Assembly: GCA_011389885.1 (NCBI GenBank) | Contig: JAABTK010000016.1 | Span: 1 to 64,000 of the forward strand | Length of the DNA: 64,000 nucleotides | Reading direction: 5' to 3' | Source of the DNA: Gammaproteobacteria bacterium | GTDB taxonomy: Bacteria > Pseudomonadota > Gammaproteobacteria > Chromatiales > Chromatiaceae | Position numbers and translations under genes: made by a program | Shown: positions 58,401 to 64,000 of the stretch, one piece after another | How the letters are laid out: every line of letters begins with the position of its first letter | Numbering within the stretch: position 1 is the first letter of the stretch | The notes under the pieces: model-generated | The model's database searches: none | What the model was told of the DNA's origin: nothing | Seen by the model: the letters and a program-made list of their open reading frames with translations, nothing else

Positions 58401-59417
58401 GGCCACGGTGACGCCGTTCGAGCCATGCTTCTTGGCCACGGCCACCGTAACCGCCGGCGCGCCGGTGGCGAACAGCCCCTCGGGCGCGGCCCGGCCGGTG
58501 TAATACGCCACCAACTGCTTGGCATCCTCGGGACCCTTCTTCACCCGGGCCACGTCATGCACATACACCGGCACGTTGTTGTGGGTGCCGACCACCAAGC
58601 GGGCGATATCATCCGCCGAGGTCAGAAAGGAGCCGGTAATCACGCTCAGGTGTCGCCCCCCCGACTCCACGCCGCCGGCCTGCTGCTCGCTGTTGGCGGT
58701 GCGGATGGTTTGCGCCACCTGATCGAGGCTGATGCCGAAGCCCGACAGCCGCTCGGGGAACACCTCGATGGTCACTTGTTCGGCGCGCCCGCCCACTACG
58801 AAGCTGTTGCCGGTGTCGGGGATCTGCTTCACGCTCTGCAATACGTCGTGGGCCAGCATCCGCAACTGGCCGTCGTCCACGTCGGGGACGCCGTCCTTAT
58901 CCACGTCCTTGGACCATAGCGTGACGTTCACCACCGGCACGTCATCGATGCCCTTGGCCTTGACCAGCGGCGGCATCACCCCCGGCGGGACCTTGTCCAT
59001 ATTGGAGTCGAGCTTGTCATTGACCTTCACCAATGACGGACCCATCTCCTCGCCCACCTCGAACTCCACGGTCACCATGCCCTGGCCGCGCTCGGAGGCC
59101 GAGTAGACGTGGTTCACGCCCTGGATCTCGCTCATGATCCGCTCCAGGGGCTCAATCGCGAGCGCCGAGACCTGCTCGGCGGAAGCCCCTGGGTACTGGA
59201 CGAAGATGTCCACCATGGGCACGGAGATCTGCGGATCCTCCTGCCGCGGGGTCATCACCAAGCCCAGAAAGCCCATGGCCAACATCGCCAGAAACAGCAG
59301 CGGCGACAGCGGCGAATTGATGAAGAAGCGGGCGGTGCGCCCGGCCAAACCGAGCTGCTCGTCGCTGAGCGCCGCGGATTCGTTGGTCTTTTCTGGGTGG
59401 GGGTTTTGATCAGTCAT
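55434..59417 (-). CDS. RND-family transporter with a long Lys-rich C-terminal tail
   Basis: A 1327-residue inner-membrane pump of the HAE/AcrB-like class. It has twelve transmembrane segments, two large periplasmic loops, and the proton-relay aspartates Asp444/Asp445 in GILVDDAIVVVEN. Two parts are unusual. In the first periplasmic loop, residues 171-182 read DVDKDGVPDVDD, the pattern of a thrombospondin type 3 calcium loop. The last 215 residues (about 1113-1327) add an extra hydrophobic segment and a Pro/Ala/Gln then Lys-rich tail ending DEDFEL. It is cotranscribed with the adaptor upstream (89-base gap). No TolC-type gene is in the window. Confidence 0.93.
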   Translation of the reverse strand: MTDQNPHPEKTNESAALSDEQLGLAGRTARFFINSPLSPLLFLAMLAMGFLGLVMTPRQEDPQISVPMVDIFVQYPGASAEQVSALAIEPLERIMSEIQGVNHVYSASERGQGMVTVEFEVGEEMGPSLVKVNDKLDSNMDKVPPGVMPPLVKAKGIDDVPVVNVTLWSKDVDKDGVPDVDDGQLRMLAHDVLQSVKQIPDTGNSFVVGGRAEQVTIEVFPERLSGFGISLDQVAQTIRTANSEQQAGGVESGGRHLSVITGSFLTSADDIARLVVGTHNNVPVYVHDVARVKKGPEDAKQLVAYYTGRAAPEGLFATGAPAVTVAVAKKHGSNGVTVAEAVIARVNELQGSRIPDNVEVSITRDYGKSADDKVNDLIFKLFVATAFVFLLVWAAFRALRPAIVVMLVIPVVLLFTIFSAWIGGLTIDRVSLFALIFSIGILVDDAIVVVENIYRRWLEEGKTDADTAVDAVREVGNPTILATFTVIAALLPMGFVTGMMGPYMAPIPALGSVAMLVSLFAAFVFTPYLAISNLLRPTMRYLSVAEKREHAEAEKMERLYRRILTPLIENKGKRLLFRVVLWGAFFLACSMFYFQLVAVKMLPLDNKPEFSVVLDMPEGTALPVTANMTHKIAEQIRQMPEVTAIQVYAGTAKPFDFNGMVRHYYLRSKPWQAEVQVQLLDKRERAKSSHELAVEAREMVQGLLRDTGAKAAVVEMPPGPPVLQSVVAEVHGPSSEVRRELARDLTAYFEQAESLRDVDNYMREPYDYWRFSVDTEKAVRRGISVDAINRNLSMALGGKVLGDVKQRSGHEPTNIVIQVPLAERSQVTRLGDLPIQSGSGITVPLRELGQFEKVPEEPIVYHKDLRPVEYVVADVGGALAAPVYGMFQVQDLLAADDYTAPDGVRLHAEDPAEDGFFWFAPPPNDSRSSVEWTGEWTVTFETFRDMGAAFMVALVLIYILVVWEFGNFRIPLVIMAPIPLTLLGIIPAHMLFFQMGWGGEFTATSMIGWIALAGIIVRNSILLVDFSVHEIQRGIPVAEAVIRACKTRTRPIMITALALVCGSSVIFFDPIFQGMAISLASGVMVSTILTLVVIPLGCISASKSLYEVAAAGADGPVGAEVERAQESDPQMRHAAASAGPASAEPKESLGMRLWGKVAGALMLLFYGGRGVFLLLGQLFRKKPSSRPPAPAPAQPAQPPAPLDEAKPKAPPAAAPPAAETAGQPAQQSAAQQQTERTTSAPDRPAGSEQPQETAAEAKTDQAQPAAAPEKGPAATQSANKKPTTKKKTAGGKKQEAQKPTTTNKKPATGGGRRGIRLKKGTDEDFEL

Positions 59418-59506
59418 CGGGTCGGAAATTTCGGCATCAGTCCGCCGCGGACCGGCCGCGGACGGCCCTCACGGCTAGGGATTTCGTGGTTATCGATGTT
59501 CCCGGC

Positions 59507-60661
59507 TCAGCGCTTGGCGCCGCCCGAGCCGGACCAGCCCGAGGCGATCGAAGCCGGGGGATTGCGCAAAATACGTTCTTTCGGCCGTAAACCCGAGAGC
59601 ACGCTGGTGAACTCGCCGCCGCTAAGCTTCTCGCCCACGCGGATCAGTCGCAGCTCGCGCTTGCCGTCTTCTCCCACCACATAGACGCCCGGCAGGCTGC
59701 CGTTGTAACGAATCGCCGAGGAGGGGATCACCGGATAGTCTTTGGAGGGCGCGGTGAAATCGGGCACCTTCACCTTGGCGTACATGCCCGGGGCGGACTC
59801 GCCCTGCGGCAGGTCGAACTTGACCTTGACTGTATGCCGTTGGGCATCGGCCATCGGAAAGATCTGCGCCACGCGGATGGGCACCACGCGCTTGCCCACG
59901 TCCAGCTCGGCCTTCAGGAACATGCCTTCGTACATGCCCGGCCGCAGGCGCGCCGGGACATCCACCTCGATTTGCAGAAACTCCACATCGGCATAGTTCA
60001 ACAGCGGCTGGCCGGGCTGCATGGTGTCGCCCACCTCGACGAACTTCTTCATGATCTTGCCGTCGAACGGCGCCAGGCTGCGCGCATCGCGCAGCTTGGC
60101 ATCAATCGCCTCAATCTCCGCCCGCGCCTGCAACAAGGCATTCTGGGCCTGAGAAATCTGTGCGCCCGAGGAGTAAAGATCCGCGCTCCGCTCGGCGCCT
60201 TGACTGCGGGTGCCGCTGAAGCTCTCCATGGGCTTGGTGAACATTTGGTCGAATAGATTGGGCAGTCCCATTCCGCCCGGGGCGTTCTTGGAACGCGGCG
60301 ACCACAGCTCGCGGCTGTACTGCACGCCGGCGTTGCGCAACTGGGAATCGGCGCCGGCCCATTGCGCCACCGCGGCATTGCGGCGCGCCAGCAGCTCCGA
60401 GTCGTCCAGCGCCACCAATAGATCGTCTTCCTCAAAGGCATCGCCCTCGATGCCGGCCAGGTACTTGACCCGGCCTGGGATCTGCGCCGATAGCGTGACT
60501 TCTTTGTACGGGATCACGGTGCCGCCGAGCGAAACCGTCGGCGCCCCCCGAGCCTGCTGCACGGTGTAGTAGTCGCCTTCTCCGATCTGCGCCCCAGCGG
60601 CCCCGCAGAGCGCGTACAGCAGGACGCCGAACACGGCGGATGCCGATTTACGTATTCCCAT
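59507..60661 (-). CDS. Periplasmic adaptor (membrane fusion) protein
   Basis: A 384-residue protein with a signal peptide ending GAAGA. The lipoyl/barrel part has GGTVIPYKEVTLSAQIPGRV and GDAFEEDDLLVALDD. A helical hairpin follows (ISQAQNALLQARAEIEAIDA). It returns through APFDGKIMKKFVEVGDTMQPGQP to the beta-barrel and membrane-proximal domains. The partner is the RND pump just downstream. A Gly/Met-rich loop in the hairpin (PGGMGLPNLFDQMF) is unusual. Confidence 0.9.
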   Translation of the reverse strand: MGIRKSASAVFGVLLYALCGAAGAQIGEGDYYTVQQARGAPTVSLGGTVIPYKEVTLSAQIPGRVKYLAGIEGDAFEEDDLLVALDDSELLARRNAAVAQWAGADSQLRNAGVQYSRELWSPRSKNAPGGMGLPNLFDQMFTKPMESFSGTRSQGAERSADLYSSGAQISQAQNALLQARAEIEAIDAKLRDARSLAPFDGKIMKKFVEVGDTMQPGQPLLNYADVEFLQIEVDVPARLRPGMYEGMFLKAELDVGKRVVPIRVAQIFPMADAQRHTVKVKFDLPQGESAPGMYAKVKVPDFTAPSKDYPVIPSSAIRYNGSLPGVYVVGEDGKRELRLIRVGEKLSGGEFTSVLSGLRPKERILRNPPASIASGWSGSGGAKR

Positions 60662-60805
60662 TGCGCTGTCAACCCGAATTTAAACAGGAGTGGATGGAAT
60701 TCAGAGTGCCGACTGGACCCTTCCCGCCAGTCACGGTCGGCAGCCATCTTCGGGGCCGCTCGGCGCCGGACCCGGCCCGAGTCGAGCGCCCCGGCGGAGA
60801 CGGTG

Positions 60806-61201
60806 TTAGACGCGCCCCATCACGGAAAAGGTCTTAATGAAGGGTCCCGCCATGCGCGGATCCTTCAGCATCGACGAATAGTCGCCGACCTTGAACTTCA
60901 TCTTGCCGGTGGCGAAGGCGGTGCCCAGGCCCATCATGCCCGGCGGTTTGGCGATCCACTTGCTCCACTGGTCGGGCTTGCACCGAATATCCCAGTTGAG
61001 TTCTTCGCCGTTGTAGGCGCCCGCAGAAACGGCCTTGCCGTTCTCTACGGTAATCACCCCGGCGGGCTGATCGTCACCGTCGAAACCGTAACCAATCACG
61101 CTATTGAAACCGATTTGAGCCAACGCGTCCGCCAGCTCGGGCTCGGCGTTCCATTGCTCCATGAAGCCGTTCATCCACTCATCGGAAAACAGTTCAGCCA
61201 T
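60806..61201 (-). CDS. SCP2-like sterol/lipid-binding protein
   Basis: A 131-residue soluble protein of the SCP2 fold. VITVENGKAVSAGAYNG and WDIRCKPDQWSKWI are followed by GLGTAFATGKMKFKVGD, the region of the hydrophobic pocket with the usual G-K-x-x-x-x-G-D near the end. Such proteins bind lipids or other hydrophobic molecules. No signal peptide is seen, so it is cytoplasmic. It is the first gene of the RND cluster, 144 bases before the adaptor, though its membership is not certain. Confidence 0.82.
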   Translation of the reverse strand: MAELFSDEWMNGFMEQWNAEPELADALAQIGFNSVIGYGFDGDDQPAGVITVENGKAVSAGAYNGEELNWDIRCKPDQWSKWIAKPPGMMGLGTAFATGKMKFKVGDYSSMLKDPRMAGPFIKTFSVMGRV

Positions 61202-61592
61202 CTTGCTCTCCTCGTTCTTGTATCAAGAATTTTGGGGTTATTGAGGTGGTTTATCGTCGTGTCGCGACATCGGAAAAAACCCGCCACGGGGTCCTTTTCA
61301 GGCCCGCAGTATCCCTTATGGCCGGGGCTAATGCAACAAGCGCAACCTGCGGCGGCGGCCGACGGCCCGCTTTGGAGGGCGATCGAGGGGCGTTTTCCGC
61401 GGCATGGGCGCTCCGCGCAGCCAAACCGGCGCCGCGCAGCAGCGGACCTGCAACGTGAACCCGGCTCTGGTTCAAGCCCAAAGTTTGCTGTTAGAATACG
61501 CGGCCTTGGGGTTTACCGCCAAAAGGTCGCCAACCATAGCCCGCGCACCGACTCCCAGGGCGCCCGCAGCAAAAACCGGAGAGAACATAAGC
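61202..61592. other. Spacer between the SCP2 gene and metK
   Basis: No gene is seen. The only signal is the metK promoter candidate. No SAM-riboswitch pattern was recognised. Confidence 0.4.
61489..61497 (+). promoter_or_regulatory. Extended -10 promoter of metK
   Basis: TGTTAGAAT is an extended -10 (TGn plus TAGAAT) about 95 bases before metK. No good -35 is present. Confidence 0.4.
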
Positions 61593-62759
61593 ATGGCTAA
61601 AGATTTTATCTTCACCTCCGAATCGGTCTCGGAGGGCCACCCGGACAAGGTCGCGGACCAGATTTCCGACGCCATCGTCGATGCTCTGCTCGCGGAAGAC
61701 CCCCGCTCGCGCGTCGCCTGCGAGACCCTGGTCAAAACCGGCATGGTGGTGCTCGCCGGCGAGATCACCACCAATGCATGGGTGGACGCCGAGCAGTTGG
61801 TGCGCCAGGTGGTGGACGAGATCGGCTACAACCACTGCGACACCGGCTTCGATGCCAACACCTGCGCGGTGCTCTCCGCCATCGGCAAACAGTCTCAGGA
61901 CATCGCCATGGGCGTGGATGAAAGTGATGATCACGAGCAGGGCGCCGGCGACCAGGGGCTGATGTTCGGCTACGCCTGCAACGAGACCGACGTGCTGATG
62001 CCCGCCCCCATCACCTACGCCCACCGGCTGGTGGAGCGCCAGGCCCGGGTGCGCAAGAACGGCACCCTGCCCTGGCTGCGCCCCGATGCCAAGAGCCAGG
62101 TCACCCTGCGCTACGAAAACGCCAAACCGGCCGGCATTGACGCCGTGGTCCTCTCCACTCAGCACGCTCCGGACATCACGCAGGAGGCCCTGCGCGAGGC
62201 CGTGATGGACGAGATCCTCAAGCCGGTGCTGCCCGCCGAATGGCTCGCCCAGTGCAAACAGGAGCACATCCATATCAACCCCACCGGACGCTTTGTCATC
62301 GGCGGCCCCATGGGCGATTGCGGTCTCACCGGACGCAAAATCATCGTGGACACCTACGGCGGCATGGCGCGCCACGGCGGCGGCGCCTTCTCCGGCAAGG
62401 ATCCGTCCAAGGTGGACCGCTCCGCGGCCTATGCGGCGCGCTATGTGGCCAAAAACATCGTCGCCGCCGGGCTGGCGGAAAAATGCGAAATCCAAGTCTC
62501 CTACGCCATCGGCGTGGCCGAACCCACATCAATTAGTGTGGACACCTTCGGCACCGGCAAGCTCGACGACCCGAAGCTCGAAACCCTGGTCCGGGAGCAT
62601 TTCGACCTGCGCCCCAAGGGCCTGGTCGCCATGCTCGACCTGCTGCGCCCCATCTACCGCCCGACCGCGGCCTACGGCCATTTCGGTCGCACCGAGGATC
62701 ACTTCCCCTGGGAGCAGACCGACAAGGCGGAAATGCTCAAGGAGGCCGCCGGCGTCTAA
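61593..62759 (+). CDS. metK: S-adenosylmethionine synthetase
   Basis: A 388-residue protein starting [19 protein letters not shown], which holds the conserved His of the ATP site. [12 protein letters not shown] is the central signature, and [16 protein letters not shown] the phosphate-binding loop. It makes SAM from ATP and methionine. GGAGAG precedes the chosen ATG; the open frame continues upstream to 61404 without family similarity. With ahcY it forms the SAM cycle. Confidence 0.98.
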   Translation: MAKDFIFTSESVSEGHPDKVADQISDAIVDALLAEDPRSRVACETLVKTGMVVLAGEITTNAWVDAEQLVRQVVDEIGYNHCDTGFDANTCAVLSAIGKQSQDIAMGVDESDDHEQGAGDQGLMFGYACNETDVLMPAPITYAHRLVERQARVRKNGTLPWLRPDAKSQVTLRYENAKPAGIDAVVLSTQHAPDITQEALREAVMDEILKPVLPAEWLAQCKQEHIHINPTGRFVIGGPMGDCGLTGRKIIVDTYGGMARHGGGAFSGKDPSKVDRSAAYAARYVAKNIVAAGLAEKCEIQVSYAIGVAEPTSISVDTFGTGKLDDPKLETLVREHFDLRPKGLVAMLDLLRPIYRPTAAYGHFGRTEDHFPWEQTDKAEMLKEAAGV

Positions 62760-62765
62760 CCGAGG

Positions 62766-62771
62766 TATAAT
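62766..62771 (+). promoter_or_regulatory. Possible -10 box of the Uma2 gene
   Basis: TATAAT begins 7 bases after the metK stop and 45 bases before the Uma2-type gene. The -35 is not evident. Confidence 0.35.
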
Positions 62772-62810
62772 CGGGCCCAGTCGAAGCCGAATGACCGAGG
62801 TAGCCCCACC

Positions 62811-63284
62811 ATGCAATGGGCCGAAGTGCTAGCGGACCAATCGCTGCAAGACCTCCCCTACAAAATCGAACTGGACCGCTGGGGAAACATCCTAATGAGT
62901 CCGGCCAGCAATCGCCACGGGCGGCTCCAGGGCCTCGTGTTCGCCCTGCTCGATCAGCAACCGGGCGGCAAAGGATTGATCGAATGTTCGGTTTCGACAC
63001 CGGATGGCGTCAAGGTGGCCGACGCCGCCTGGGGCTCCGAGGCCTTCTTCGAACGGCACGGCTACGAAACGCCCTACACCCGCGCGCCCGAGATCTGCGT
63101 CGAGGTCCGCTCCCCCTCCAACAGCGAGGAGGAAATCCGGTTCAAGGTGCGGTTGTACCTGGAGGCCGGGGCCGAAGAGGTGTGGATCGTCCGCGAAGAC
63201 GGCGGCGTGCGCTATTTCGACCATAGCGGCGAGCGCCCGGACTCGCGCTACGGCCTCGACCCGAGGCCGCTACTGAAGCATTAG
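62811..63284 (+). CDS. Uma2-family putative endonuclease
   Basis: A 157-residue protein of the Uma2 (DUF820) group, a restriction-like fold. Typical parts are YKIELDRWGNILMSPA, PEICVEVRSPSNS with the catalytic-type acidic residue, and KVRLYLEAGAEEVWIV with the Lys. Members are frequent in cyanobacteria and mobile in bacteria; activity is mostly unproven. Its place between metK and the ahcY riboswitch looks like an insertion into a SAM-cycle gene group. Confidence 0.85.
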   Translation: MQWAEVLADQSLQDLPYKIELDRWGNILMSPASNRHGRLQGLVFALLDQQPGGKGLIECSVSTPDGVKVADAAWGSEAFFERHGYETPYTRAPEICVEVRSPSNSEEEIRFKVRLYLEAGAEEVWIVREDGGVRYFDHSGERPDSRYGLDPRPLLKH

Positions 63285-63297
63285 CACCAGGATTTAC

Positions 63298-63455
63298 CGC
63301 CCCGAGGAGCGTTGCAACCCCACACCTAGATTTCCTGTTTGTTCGCCTGCGGTCGATATTTCCCCAGTGCTGGGTTCTGATCGAGACCTGGGAACAAACG
63401 AAAATCTAGGTGTGGGGCCAGGCTCGGGGCGCGGTTGTCGTGACCAACGGCGCTC
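63298..63455 (+). ncRNA. S-adenosylhomocysteine (SAH) riboswitch
   Basis: Stem P1 is formed by CGCCCCGAG (63298-63306) and CTCGGGGCG (63423-63431). GAGCGTTGCAACC follows P1 at the 5' side and CAGGCTCGG closes at the 3' side, as in the known consensus. GAGCGTTG (63307-63314) can pair with CAACGGCGCTC (63445-63455) as the pseudoknot. P2 is unusually long: ACACCTAGATTT pairs with its complement, and GTTTGTTC pairs with GAACAAAC further in. SAH riboswitches turn on SAH recycling genes; here ahcY follows after 41 bases. Confidence 0.93.
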
Positions 63456-63496
63456 GTTTCCCCAACTCGTTCCCAACGAATCAGGAGCAACGAAAG

Positions 63497-64000
<504 letters not shown>

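Noticed and set aside
61202-61592. SAM riboswitch before metK
   Set aside because: I could not find a kink-turn or P1-P4 arrangement, and the SAM cycle here is controlled by the SAH riboswitch further on.

Overview
The window is high-GC chromosomal DNA that reads like a gammaproteobacterium of the Chromatiales/Ectothiorhodospiraceae kind, that is, sulfur-oxidising and often halophilic. This is inferred from gene content and order, not from a database search. Support comes from the E. coli-like order tig-clpP-clpX-lon-hupB-ppiD, the glyA-nrdR-ribD-ribE and yajC-secD-secF blocks, an S-adenosylhomocysteine riboswitch in front of ahcY, a UDP-sulfoquinovose synthase, and a GY/M-rich secreted protein resembling sulfur-globule proteins.

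Layout. 1-3.3 kb: a truncated, 99% identical second copy of a radical SAM gene, a BrnT-like toxin-antitoxin pair, a transposase remnant, then the intact radical SAM gene. 3.3-7.3 kb (minus): glyA-nrdR-ribD-ribE, with a 100-bp inverted-repeat element between ribD and ribE. 7.5-14.6 kb: sqdB, envelope proteins, trxC, gcvR-bcp-phoH, then repeats. 14.7-24.3 kb (minus): the protein quality-control block tig, clpP, clpX, lon, hupB, tRNA-Val, tRNA-Asp, ppiD, with tRNA-Leu upstream. 24.4-33.4 kb: a CAAX-type protease, yajC-secD-secF, a secreted protein with calcium-binding repeats, and lolCD. 33.5-43 kb: aspartokinase, yicC, a Ser/Thr kinase-PP2C phosphatase pair, rph, an Rpn-like nuclease, an Lrp regulator and a frameshifted leuA. 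43-47.4 kb (minus): a tightly overlapping sensor kinase / response regulator / ArsR operon and a vapBC pair. 47.6-50.9 kb: valS and a small Cys-rich SAP-like protein. 51.3-61.2 kb (minus): eight genes around an RND transporter. 61.6-64 kb: metK, a Uma2 nuclease gene, the SAH riboswitch and the start of ahcY.

How the genes work together. metK and ahcY make and recycle SAM, and ahcY is under riboswitch control. The quality-control block joins folding (Tig, PpiD) to ATP-dependent proteolysis (ClpXP, Lon). YajC-SecDF and LolCD serve protein and lipoprotein export. The least understood part is the 51.3-61.2 kb cluster: SCP2-like lipid-binding protein, adaptor, RND pump with a long Lys-rich tail and a calcium-type loop, secreted R/G-rich protein, DUF4412-like protein, orphan ParA, DUF302 protein and a membrane-anchored coiled coil. 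It is the best candidate here for an undescribed envelope system. The second is the kinase-regulator-ArsR operon, whose ArsR carries two cysteines 66 residues apart, as in the persulfide sensors SqrR and BigR.

The intergenic DNA is rich in short non-coding repeats: a palindromic family with CTAG at its ends in several full and broken copies, a separate 100-bp CTAG-ended element, 213-bp and 66-bp tandem repeats, and inverted motifs of the GGTGCGTTACGC type.
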